From positions 1-64,000 of the forward strand of contig NZ_JSEF01000012.1 of NCBI RefSeq assembly GCF_000805675.1: a DNA stretch of 64,000 nucleotides. Reading direction: 5' to 3'. This document shows positions 16,701 to 25,234 of the stretch, in pieces (position 1 is the first letter of the stretch; each line of letters begins with the position of its first letter). Source of the stretch: Corynebacterium minutissimum (lineage in GTDB: Bacteria; Actinomycetota; Actinomycetes; Mycobacteriales; Mycobacteriaceae). The position numbers and the translations under genes are program-made. The notes under the pieces are model-generated. The model ran no database searches and was not told the DNA's origin. It saw nothing but the letters and a program-made list of their open reading frames with translations.

Positions 16701-19700
16701 ATGTCGAAGTTCTCTGAGGTCCTAGAACAGCTGCGTGAAAACCAACCAAAGGCCAAATATGGCATTGCCTTTGAGAAGCTGATGGTCAACTATTTCAAGA
16801 CCGACCCGACCTTGAAGAACCAATTCGATGAGGTCTGCCGCTGGACGGATTGGCGCTACAACGGTGGTAAGGCAGATACCGGCATTGACCTGGTAGCTCG
16901 CCGCGTGGATGACGGCAAATGGACCGCCATCCAGTGCAAATTCTATGACTCCAAGGCGCGCATCCAGAAGTCCCACCTGGATTCCTTCTTCGAGGCTTCC
17001 GGGCATTCTTTTGACACCGAAGAAGGCCGCCAGCACTTTGGCAGCCGCCTGATTATCTCCACCACGGATCACTGGTCCTCCCACGCGGAGGATGCCCTAG
17101 CCAACCAGATTATTCCGACCAGCCGCATTGGCATCTCCGCGATTGCGGAGTCACCCATCAACTGGGATGTGGCTTTCCCTGGCTCAGAGGTACGCGATAA
17201 GACCATCCAAATCAACCTCTCCCAACGCGAGACTTTTGAGCCCCGCCCGCACCAGCAGGCGGCGATCGACAAAGCCATCGAAGGGTTTAAGACCCATGAC
17301 CGCGGCAAGCTCATCATGGCGTGCGGTACCGGCAAAACCTTTACCGCCCTGCGCCTAGCGGAGCGCGTCGCTGAGGACAACGGCGGCAAAGCCCGCATCC
17401 TTTTCCTCGTGCCGTCTATTTCCTTGCTCTCCCAAACCCTGAAGGAGTGGACCGCCCAGGGCCGCCTCGACATGCGCGCCTTCGCGGTGTGCTCCGATAG
17501 CAAGGTCTCCAAGAAGGCCGAGGACATAGCTGTTTATGACCTTGAGGTCCCAGTCTCCACTGAAGGCAAGGACATCACGACGCGCTTCGAATCCGGCAAG
17601 CGTGCCAAGGGCCTCAACATCGTCTTCTCCACCTACCAGTCCATCCAGGCGGTGCATGAGGCCCAGCAGGTGGGCCTCGATGATTTCGATCTCGTCATTT
17701 GCGATGAAGCCCACCGCACCACTGGCATCACCTTGGCCGGTGAGGACGCCAGCAACTTCGTCCGCGTCCACGATGCCGACTACATCAAGGCTTCCAAGCG
17801 CCTTTACATGACGGCCACCCCGCGCCTCTACGACGAAGCCGTCAAGGGCAAAGCCGAAGAACACTCCGCGGAACTGGCCTCCATGGATGATGAAGCCATC
17901 TACGGCCCAGAGTTCTATCGCCTCGGCTTCGGTGAGGCCGTGGACAAGGGCCTGCTCACGGACTACAAGGTGCTTGTCATGACCGTGGATGAATCCGTGG
18001 CTGCCCAAGCCATGGCTCACAGTGAGAACAACCAGGTCAACCTCTCTTTGGCGTCTGCCATGATCGGCGCCTGGAACGGCTTGGCCAAGCGCTCCGGCGA
18101 ATTGCAAGGCAAGAAGGGCGGCTTCGAGGAGGACGCCCAGCCCATGCAGCGCGCGGTGGCCTTTGCCAAGGACATCAAGACCTCCCAACTCATTGCGGAG
18201 ACTTACCCCTCGCTCATCGGCACCCACCAAGAACTGCTCAAAGAAAAGGCAGTGCTTAACGACGTCTCCCTGACCAACGTCGACCTTAACGTCGCCGCCC
18301 AGCACGTCGACGGCGGCATGAACGCCATGGAGCGTGGCACAAGGCTGTCCTGGCTGGAATCCCCAGCAGGGGAGCACGAGTCTCGCATGCTTACCAACGC
18401 GCGCTGCTTGTCCGAAGGCGTTGACGTTCCCGCGCTAGACTCCGTCATCTTCTTTAACCCCCGCAACTCCATGGTGGACGTGGTCCAGTCCGTCGGCCGC
18501 GTCATGCGCAAGTCTGAGGGCAAGGACTACGGCTACATCATCCTGCCCGTCGCCGTAGCCAGCAACGTCTCCCCAGCAGAAGCACTCAACGACAACCAGC
18601 GCTTCAAGGTGGTCTGGCAAATCCTCAACGCGCTGCGCGCCCACGATGACCGCTTCAACGCGAAGATTAATTCCATCGCCCTCAACGGCACGGCCGGACA
18701 GGAAGACTTGCCGATTGACGTCGTTCACGTCCCAGGGGACGACGAGAAAAGCGATGCTGAGAAGCTCAAAGAGGCGGATCAGACTAAGTCGACAGAGCCG
18801 TTGACGGATAATTCGACAGTAACCCAGCAGATTGCCTTGTTCTCACTGGAGCAGTGGCAAGAAGCTATCTACACCAAGCTGGTGGACAAGGTCGGCACTC
18901 GCACCTACTGGGAGGACTGGGCAGACGACGTCGCCACCATCGCGGAGAACCAAATCACCCGCATCAAGGCGCTACTCGACGGCGCCGATGGAAACCTGCG
19001 CACAGAATTCGACAGCTTCGTCGAAGGTTTGCGCAACAACCTCAACGATGGCATCAGCGAAGAAGACGCCATCTCGATGCTCTCGCAGCACCTCATTACA
19101 GCACCGGTTTTCAACGCCCTCTTTGAGAATCATGACTTCATCACCCACAACCCCGTGGCCCAGGTTATGGAGAAGATGGTCAAGGCATTGTCCAAGGCGA
19201 ACCTCGATACCGAAACCGAGTCCCTGGAGAAGTTCTACGAGTCCGTCCGCGTCCGCGCCTCTGAGGTGAACTCTGCCTCCGGCAAACAGCAGGTCATCAA
19301 GGAACTTTACGAGCGCTTCTTCCGCAAGGCCTTCAAGAAGCAATCCGAAGCCCTCGGCATCGTCTACACCCCAGTTGAAATTGTTGACTTCATCCTGCGC
19401 ACCGCCGATGACGTATCCAAGAAGCACTTCGGTAAGGGATTGACCGACGAGGGCGTGTGCATTCTCGACCCGTTTGCCGGAACCTCCACCTTCACGGTTC
19501 GTCTCCTACAGTCCGGCCTCATCAAGCCGGAAGATCTCGCCCGCAAGTACGCCAACGAACTTTTCGTTACCGAGATTATGTTGCTGGCCTACTATGTCTC
19601 TGCCGTCAACATTGAGACCACATACAACGCCCTGCGCGAGGAAGCAGCGCTGCGCAATGGTGAACCCGCACCGGAGTACGTGCCCTTCACCAACATCGCA

Positions 19701-21374
19701 CTAGCCGATACCTTCCAAATCCACGAGGAAGGCGACATCCCGGACCTCAACATCTTCCGTGAGAACAACGAGACAATCGAGCGTCAGAAGAAGGCACCAA
19801 TCAACGTGGTGATTGGTAACCCGCCGTACTCAGTTGGTCAAAAGTCCGCCAATGACCTCAATGCCAATCGCAAGTATCCAAGTCTAGATGCGCGGATCTC
19901 GGAAACTTATGCTGCTAGGTCCACCGCAACAAATAAGAACTCACTTTATGATTCCTACCTTCGTGCCTTCCGTTGGGCAACAGACAGGATTGGAGATCAG
20001 GGTGTAGTTGTTTTTGTCACGAATAATGGTTGGCTTGATGGAAACACCGGTGACGGTATTCGTTTGTCCATGGCAAAGGATTTCACTGACCTCTACATAT
20101 TCAACCTGAGGGGTAATTCTCGCACTGCCGGAGATGTCGCGAAGAGGGAAGGCGGAAATGTTTTCGACATTCGAGTAGGAATTTCTATTGCCATCGGTGT
20201 CAAGGATGCAAGCCAAAAGCCGTTTGAATTGCATTATGTAGCTTCACCGGATTATGCGTCAAAGGCGGAGAAGATTGAAGAACTAGTTAATGCAACTGTC
20301 GGAAATTTGAATTGGCAGTCGATTGTTCCGAACCAAGAAGGGGATTGGCTAACTCAACGCTCAAAAGACTTTGCAACGTGGCCTATTATCGGAGAAAAGA
20401 GAGGAACATCCCCAAGAATCTTTAACTCCTTTTCCGCAGGATTACAAACTAATCGTGATTCATGGGTCTATTCTTTCAACCGAGTTCAGCTCGAAAGCCA
20501 ACTGCAAAGATTTGGACGCGCTTTTGAAGAAGCCCGCTCCGTTTTCCAACTCCAGGAAGACAGAAGAAGGGCAAAGGGCGAATTGCTGGTTAATGACTTC
20601 CTAAAACAGAATCCGACGTTTTCCGATGGACAGCGGATCAAGTGGAGTCGTTCTCTAAGAAACTCGGTGTATCGGAACGAAATTTTTAAGTTTGACTCCG
20701 AAAAATTAGTGCAGGGTCTTTATCGACCATTTTGTTCGCAACATGTCTACTTTGACTCAATGCTAAATCATGAGCGATACCAACTCCCATCTATGTTCCC
20801 AACCCCAGAGCATTGCAATATTGGGTTCGTAGTGATGGCTCCACGGGGTGCAGCAAACTTCGCTGTGTTGGTAACTGGTCTCATGCCTGATTTGTCGTTC
20901 TTCACATACACTGGCCAATTCTTTCCCCGCTTCACCTGGGCCGCCGTCTCCGCCGATGATGGTGGGTTGTTTGGTGAGGGCAGCGTCGCTAAGCAGGGCG
21001 AGGCCAGCATCTATGGCAAGGTGGGTGAGGTCGTTGACGGCTACGTGCGCGTGGATAACATTACGGATGAGATTAAGGCTCTCTACCGTGATGCACTGGG
21101 TGCTGACATCACGGGTGATGACATCTTCCACTTTGTCTACGGCAAGCTGCATGACCCCGGCTACCGCACGAAGTACGCGGCTGACTTAAAAAAGATGCTG
21201 CCGCATATTGAGACACCATCCTCGCGTGCGGAGTTCGACAAGTTTGCTGCTGCGGGCCAGGAGTTGATGGACCTGCACGTGGGCTACGAGGACGTGGAGC
21301 CATGGCCGCTGGATATTCAGGTCAAGGGTGATGAGTCCGACCGTGAGACATGGCGCGTGCTCAAGATGAAGTGA
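16701..21374 (+). CDS. Type ISP restriction-modification enzyme (translocase + N6-adenine methyltransferase), 3' truncated
   Basis: This 1557-residue single-chain enzyme has the Type ISP (LlaGI/LlaBIII-like) order. An Mrr-like nuclease comes first (D63 in TGIDLVA, Q78-x-K80 in IQCKFY). An SF2 translocase follows, with Walker A ACGTGKT at 207-213, DEAH at 335-338, TATP at 371-374 and VQSVGRVMRK as motif VI. A helical coupler leads to a gamma-type methyltransferase, with LDPFAGTSTF near 923 and NPPY at 1040-1043. A target-recognition part follows. One chain methylates its own site and cuts foreign DNA. The frame ends at TGA, but homologous sequence continues in the same frame for 103 codons, so a single nonsense change has removed the C-terminus. 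CACAAT lies about 10 bases before the ATG. Confidence 0.88.
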   Translation: MSKFSEVLEQLRENQPKAKYGIAFEKLMVNYFKTDPTLKNQFDEVCRWTDWRYNGGKADTGIDLVARRVDDGKWTAIQCKFYDSKARIQKSHLDSFFEASGHSFDTEEGRQHFGSRLIISTTDHWSSHAEDALANQIIPTSRIGISAIAESPINWDVAFPGSEVRDKTIQINLSQRETFEPRPHQQAAIDKAIEGFKTHDRGKLIMACGTGKTFTALRLAERVAEDNGGKARILFLVPSISLLSQTLKEWTAQGRLDMRAFAVCSDSKVSKKAEDIAVYDLEVPVSTEGKDITTRFESGKRAKGLNIVFSTYQSIQAVHEAQQVGLDDFDLVICDEAHRTTGITLAGEDASNFVRVHDADYIKASKRLYMTATPRLYDEAVKGKAEEHSAELASMDDEAIYGPEFYRLGFGEAVDKGLLTDYKVLVMTVDESVAAQAMAHSENNQVNLSLASAMIGAWNGLAKRSGELQGKKGGFEEDAQPMQRAVAFAKDIKTSQLIAETYPSLIGTHQELLKEKAVLNDVSLTNVDLNVAAQHVDGGMNAMERGTRLSWLESPAGEHESRMLTNARCLSEGVDVPALDSVIFFNPRNSMVDVVQSVGRVMRKSEGKDYGYIILPVAVASNVSPAEALNDNQRFKVVWQILNALRAHDDRFNAKINSIALNGTAGQEDLPIDVVHVPGDDEKSDAEKLKEADQTKSTEPLTDNSTVTQQIALFSLEQWQEAIYTKLVDKVGTRTYWEDWADDVATIAENQITRIKALLDGADGNLRTEFDSFVEGLRNNLNDGISEEDAISMLSQHLITAPVFNALFENHDFITHNPVAQVMEKMVKALSKANLDTETESLEKFYESVRVRASEVNSASGKQQVIKELYERFFRKAFKKQSEALGIVYTPVEIVDFILRTADDVSKKHFGKGLTDEGVCILDPFAGTSTFTVRLLQSGLIKPEDLARKYANELFVTEIMLLAYYVSAVNIETTYNALREEAALRNGEPAPEYVPFTNIALADTFQIHEEGDIPDLNIFRENNETIERQKKAPINVVIGNPPYSVGQKSANDLNANRKYPSLDARISETYAARSTATNKNSLYDSYLRAFRWATDRIGDQGVVVFVTNNGWLDGNTGDGIRLSMAKDFTDLYIFNLRGNSRTAGDVAKREGGNVFDIRVGISIAIGVKDASQKPFELHYVASPDYASKAEKIEELVNATVGNLNWQSIVPNQEGDWLTQRSKDFATWPIIGEKRGTSPRIFNSFSAGLQTNRDSWVYSFNRVQLESQLQRFGRAFEEARSVFQLQEDRRRAKGELLVNDFLKQNPTFSDGQRIKWSRSLRNSVYRNEIFKFDSEKLVQGLYRPFCSQHVYFDSMLNHERYQLPSMFPTPEHCNIGFVVMAPRGAANFAVLVTGLMPDLSFFTYTGQFFPRFTWAAVSADDGGLFGEGSVAKQGEASIYGKVGEVVDGYVRVDNITDEIKALYRDALGADITGDDIFHFVYGKLHDPGYRTKYAADLKKMLPHIETPSSRAEFDKFAAAGQELMDLHVGYEDVEPWPLDIQVKGDESDRETWRVLKMK

Positions 21375-21683
21375 GCCAAGCGCAAGAACCTGGAGACGGG
21401 AAAGAACGTCAATGACGTGACCAAGCTGATCTACAACAAGCGCGTGACCATTGCTGGCATTCCGGCCGAGGCGGATGAGTACATGCTGGGTTCGCGCTCA
21501 GCTGTCGCTTGGCTGATTGACCGTTACCAGGTCAAGAAAGATAAGGCCTCTGGCATCGTCAACGACCCGAATGATTGGGCTGACGAGGTGGGCAACCCGC
21601 GCTACATCGTGGACCTCATTGGGAAAGTGGTGCGCGTGGCGATGGAGACGGTACGGATTGTGGATGGATTGAATTCCAAGTAG
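21375..21683 (+). pseudogene. Detached C-terminal part of the Type ISP enzyme
   Basis: These 102 codons are in the same frame as the gene before them, separated only by the TGA at 21372-21374. They read AKRKNLETGKNVND…VTIAGIPAEADEYMLGSR…WLIDRYQVKKDKASGIVNDPNDWA…YIVDLIGKVVRVAMETVRIV, which is the usual C-terminal end of Type ISP proteins. Restored reading would give about 1660 residues. The GTG at 21417 could start a separate 88-residue fragment, but no ribosome-binding site stands out. Suppression or readthrough of the TGA cannot be excluded. Confidence 0.85.
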
Positions 21684-21771
21684 TCGGGAGCCAAATTGTC
21701 CACAAGATGTATGGTAAATCTGCACTCTCAGTGTCTTTTGCAGACAAATTATGAACAGTTAGTTGAGGAAC

Positions 21772-21849
21772 ATGGCTAAAATTAGGGTTGCCCATTTTGC
21801 AGGGTTGATGAAACTACTTTCGGATTGGCTGGGAATTGAAAACCAATAA
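21772..21849 (+). CDS. 25-codon reading frame with strong ribosome-binding site before the HEPN gene
   Basis: The ATG is preceded by TTGAGGAAC, the best Shine-Dalgarno signal in the gap between the restriction and HEPN genes. It encodes MAKIRVAHFAGLMKLLSDWL plus IENQ and overlaps the TTG start of the HEPN gene by 14 bases in another frame. It could be a small leader that couples translation, or a sign that the HEPN gene's N-terminus was frameshifted. I recognise no family. Confidence 0.35.
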   Translation: MAKIRVAHFAGLMKLLSDWLGIENQ

Positions 21850-23314
21850 CGTTTTGACCGCAGGTCGGGATCGGCAAGGTTGGATCATCTCAGATGGACA
21901 TGCGCCAATTTCAGCATCGCTATCACGACAGGGTGGTCAGTGTGTGATCTCACTGGTTTCGGAATATGCCGAGTCTAAGGAACGTTGGACGGGTTCGGTT
22001 AATCCCCGTGGCACCTGGAACCGTTCATTTGACTTCCTTTTTGTAGACGAACTGGGGCAAGTCGAGGTAGCAAATTGCTGGACAATTCAGGTGCAGGGTG
22101 CGGGGCCATTTCAGGGAGTTGAGCGGTGGGAGCTGCGACCTCAACAATTGATCTTCGATGGAAATGGCAGGACATGGGAGAACGCATCTGAGGTTGTCTC
22201 GTACGTGCCGATGTTGCGTAACTGGATGCCGGAGTGTACAGAGCTTATCGATTCCGATTACAGAGACGATAAAAACTGGCTGGCGATCAATCTCAAAAAG
22301 CCGAAGACAATTCCGTTTAAGGGACAGTTGAACCACCGGATTGTTATTGAAGCACGTACTGAGTCAATCGGAATGGGCAAGGGGCTACAGGCATTTAGCA
22401 TTGCTCGAATTATCACAAAGCTGGAGAAGCCAGAAGAACGTGATGTTGCGTTTGGGGAACATTCCGCAATTCTCGACTTTCTTTCGATCATATATGGTCA
22501 ACCTATTGGTTTTTCTGAGCGAAGCGTTAGCTCGAGTAGCAATCCAGTACTTGACCTCAATCATCGACCAATCGATCCTGACTATTGGAAGGAGTGTAGA
22601 GTCGAAACATTAGGTAACGAGGATTCTCTGCTTGATATAGAAAAAGGTCGAAATCCTGAGGCGCTAATCCACTATTCCACGGAAAACCCCGAAGTTCTTT
22701 CCCACTGGCTAGAGTTCTGGGCAAATAATAAGCCCGGCGTCGATGCTTTAAAAAGAGCTTTATCCGAAAAGATCTCTTGGGAGAATCGGCTGTTAAATGT
22801 AGCAGTTGCGGTAGAGGAATTCGGACACAGAATCCCTGGCCAAGTAGAGCGGGGAACAGTAGCTAACTGCTTTCCTGTCTATCTAAAACGGATATGCCTT
22901 AGCATGCCAAGGATTGCAATGTTGCATCCTGCGCAATGGGCTAGCCGATTTAACACCGCTTACAAAGGGATCAAGCATGCCGATAATGATTATCCTGAAT
23001 TTGCAGAAATCGTGCGTACGGCAGAACAAGGCATTAACTGGCTTAGAGCCTGGTGTTGTTTCCAAGTCGACCCCCACAATCCGATTATGGACTACACCTG
23101 GAGCCGTATAACCAACATTGAAGAGTTCTATCCGAAATCGCAGGATGAATTAGATAATGACAATTGGGCAATTCTGTTGGCGGACGAGGAATGGAAGCAG
23201 GAAAGCGCTCGGTTAACTAAAGCGAATAGTAGCTTCCGTTGGAATCACGCGGATGTAGATGTATTGGATACTAGTGATCAAAACAGTGATGTTGAAGAAG
23301 GACATGGAGACTAG
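21836..23314 (+). CDS. HEPN-domain protein, probably ApeA-like abortive-infection nuclease
   Basis: This protein of about 492 residues starts at a weakly supported TTG. The first half is beta-rich with the style of the ApeA N-terminal domain (GWIISDGHAPISASLSRQGG… NRSFDFLFVDELG). The C-terminal third is helical with R-F-N-TAYKGIKHADND, a candidate HEPN catalytic stretch (Arg, Asn, His) although the spacing is longer than the simple RX4-6H. ApeA proteins are single-gene anti-phage HEPN RNases of the abortive type. The gene has a lower GC content than the core genes and sits directly behind a restriction system, which fits a defence island. The family call is tentative. Confidence 0.55.
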   Translation: MKTNNVLTAGRDRQGWIISDGHAPISASLSRQGGQCVISLVSEYAESKERWTGSVNPRGTWNRSFDFLFVDELGQVEVANCWTIQVQGAGPFQGVERWELRPQQLIFDGNGRTWENASEVVSYVPMLRNWMPECTELIDSDYRDDKNWLAINLKKPKTIPFKGQLNHRIVIEARTESIGMGKGLQAFSIARIITKLEKPEERDVAFGEHSAILDFLSIIYGQPIGFSERSVSSSSNPVLDLNHRPIDPDYWKECRVETLGNEDSLLDIEKGRNPEALIHYSTENPEVLSHWLEFWANNKPGVDALKRALSEKISWENRLLNVAVAVEEFGHRIPGQVERGTVANCFPVYLKRICLSMPRIAMLHPAQWASRFNTAYKGIKHADNDYPEFAEIVRTAEQGINWLRAWCCFQVDPHNPIMDYTWSRITNIEEFYPKSQDELDNDNWAILLADEEWKQESARLTKANSSFRWNHADVDVLDTSDQNSDVEEGHGD

Positions 23315-23602
23315 GCTCCAACTTGGCGCTCTCGGGTCTGACTAGTGAAAAATCGTTAAGGTTGATCTGCTCACACTTAGCCAGCTAACTTAGTCATACC
23401 CTCTTTGTACCCACAACCCGTGTTCTGTTAACGAGAAGTCAAGTGATGTTTGTAAAGTGAGTAGGCTATTAGCCTGAGCCTCACCGATCGGGGGGAAGCA
23501 CACGAGGCTTCTCGTGTATCTGTTAGAGCACGCGCACTTTTGGTAGATAATTGAAAATAAAAGGTAGAAACATGCAACAGGACAGGGCGAAAGGAGCTGG
23601 AT

Positions 23603-24055
23603 ATGGCGCGCGTCAACGATGTAGCTCGTTACATTCTGGAAAACGTTGATTCTGGCGTAAGCACTATGAAGCTCCAGAAGCTCGTTTACTACGCCCAAGC
23701 ATGGAGCCTTGTGTAGGGCGAAAGGCCGCTTTTCAATTCCCGCATAGAGGCATGGGCTAACGGTCCTGTTTGCCGTGACCTTTATCGGTGCCACCGCGGA
23801 GAATTCACCGCGAGCACTGACATGTTTCCCGGTGACTCTACTCAGCTAACCGCCGACGAGAAAGACACCATTGATGCAGTTCTAGCTGCCTACGGTCACT
23901 TGAATGGTCAACAGTTGAGCGATTTATCGCATAATGAACGTCCGTGGCGAGAGGCCCGCGCAGGCGTTGCAGACGGCGCTCCCTCCACGAACGAAGTTAG
24001 CCCAGACGTCATGCAAGACTTCTACAGTGCCATGCAATCTGCTGCCAGTGCGTAA
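23603..24055 (+). pseudogene. Panacea (DUF4065/SocA-like) antitoxin gene with an in-frame TAG
   Basis: Starting at an ATG with a perfect AAGGAG 6 bases upstream, the frame reads ARVNDVARYILENVD…STMKLQKLVYYAQAWSLV. A TAG at 23714-23716 follows, then it continues in the same frame with GERPLFNSRIEAWANGPVCRDLYR to the end. The joined 150 residues match the Panacea domain, the antitoxin part of PanAT toxin-antitoxin pairs, including KLQKLVYYAQ and the AWxxGPV motif. Homologues usually have a Trp near the stop, so TGG to TAG is the likely change. Either the gene is dead, or an internal start such as 23822 makes only a fragment. Confidence 0.82.
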
Positions 24056-24057
24056 CG

Positions 24058-24570
24058 ATGGGCAGCGGAAAGCGTAAGAAGAAGAAACTTGCGCGCCAAC
24101 GGAAAAACGCTGGTGGAAAGTACGTGCCTCCAGTGGTTGCCACGGCTGACGATAAAAAGGTTCCGGTGAGCGCAACACAAGATGCTTCTTATAAGAACGA
24201 ATTAGTTCGTTGGACGGCTAGGGAGATAGACGAAGTTCCCGGTGCTGCTGACGGATGCCGATGGGATTTGAGTGCCAACGAGACAGTGGAACTACTTAGG
24301 TTCCTTGATGATCTAACTAAGAAGACTTGGGCAGAGTGTGAAAACGAAGGGACCAAGGGTCACCGGCGAAACCATGACCACGCAATCAACGAATTGAGTA
24401 AAGCTGCGCAGAATCGACTACGACAGCTGGATCAAAATGAAGAACGAGTTTTCCGTTTTAGATTGAGTGGAGCTTGCCGGTTGTGGGGGTTCCGATCAGG
24501 AAGCCTGTTTCGTGTGCTCTGGTACGACCCAGAGCACAAGGTTTATCCGGTCAAGAAACGACACACTTAA
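24058..24570 (+). CDS. Partner gene of the Panacea antitoxin, putative toxin
   Basis: This 170-residue protein starts 2 bases after the Panacea stop. The first 25 residues are very basic (GSGKRKKKKLARQRKN). The C-terminal part, FRFRLSGACRLWGFRSG, then FRVLWYDPEHKVYP, resembles small toxin-like domains of RelE/HigB shape that occur with Panacea antitoxins. The position and the motif suggest it is the toxin or effector of the pair; its activity is not known. If the antitoxin is truly broken while this frame is intact, this protein is probably harmless, silenced or neutralised from elsewhere. Confidence 0.6.
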   Translation: MGSGKRKKKKLARQRKNAGGKYVPPVVATADDKKVPVSATQDASYKNELVRWTAREIDEVPGAADGCRWDLSANETVELLRFLDDLTKKTWAECENEGTKGHRRNHDHAINELSKAAQNRLRQLDQNEERVFRFRLSGACRLWGFRSGSLFRVLWYDPEHKVYPVKKRHT

Positions 24571-24670
24571 CGGGAGAGTCCTCGGCGCCTCGCGCCTACT
24601 GTCGTCATTGTCGAAACTCTAACTCTTGATAACTGCACCTTTCGGAGGTGCGTCGCCAAGCACTGCCCAA

Positions 24671-25045
24671 TCACTTGCTGTAGTGAATGATGATGGGGAC
24701 CAGTGCCACAGCTAAGAGTACGAGAGTGATGGTGCCGGATTTCTTGCGCGCTGGATCATCGGATAGCAGTGCAGCCAAGGCTAGGAAGGCAAACAGCGGT
24801 GTTAGGACGAACATTGCCAAGAGCAGACCGATAAGGATGAAAAGGCCTAGGAAGCCGAAGAGGAATGACGCGTCGTCACCAACGAGATCCGCGATGAAGA
24901 GTGAACCGTATCCAATCGCCCAGCCGCAAAGAACGACAATAGTGCCTTTGAGGGCAAGCGTCTCATTGAAGAATCGTGCCAAGCCACGTCGTCTTTCCGG
25001 TGATTGCTCTTCGGGGCGATTGGGCTCGGCGGTGTGCTGTTCCAT
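24671..25045 (-). CDS. Small multi-pass membrane protein of unknown function
   Basis: The ATG at 25045 gives 124 residues; a longer frame upstream is not membrane-like and has no better start. An acidic/basic cytosolic N-terminus (QHTAEPNRPEEQSPERRR) precedes three or four hydrophobic segments: TIVVLCGWAIGYGSLF, FLFGFLGLFILIGLLLAMFV, a following Leu/Ala-rich stretch, and ITLVLLAVALVPIII at the end. AAAGGA lies about 7 bases before the start. I recognise no family. It lies between the defence island and the lysozyme gene, facing away from the latter. Confidence 0.6.
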   Translation of the reverse strand: MEQHTAEPNRPEEQSPERRRGLARFFNETLALKGTIVVLCGWAIGYGSLFIADLVGDDASFLFGFLGLFILIGLLLAMFVLTPLFAFLALAALLSDDPARKKSGTITLVLLAVALVPIIIHYSK

Positions 25046-25234
25046 GGCGCTGTCCTTTGTCGGCGTCAGTGTCTGGTGTTGCCATTGCCAGAATGTGTGG
25101 TGGCGAGGTTGAGCCGCAGTGTAGCAGCGGGCGGTGCTGCACGGCGAGGCTCTGGGGAGTGGCGTCAGTGATGTGACAAAAGCGTTTAGTGTTTCGCGTG
25201 TTGTTTCAGTGATTGGTGTTAAAGCGGAGGTAGT

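Noticed and set aside
23390..23794. 134-codon minus-strand frame over the Panacea region
   Set aside because: The + strand Panacea reading with a perfect ribosome-binding site explains the sequence better; the minus frame has no family features.
16589..24670. Prophage or integrative element with attachment sites
   Set aside because: No integrase, structural phage gene, tRNA target or matching flanking repeats were found; the island looks like a plain defence hotspot.
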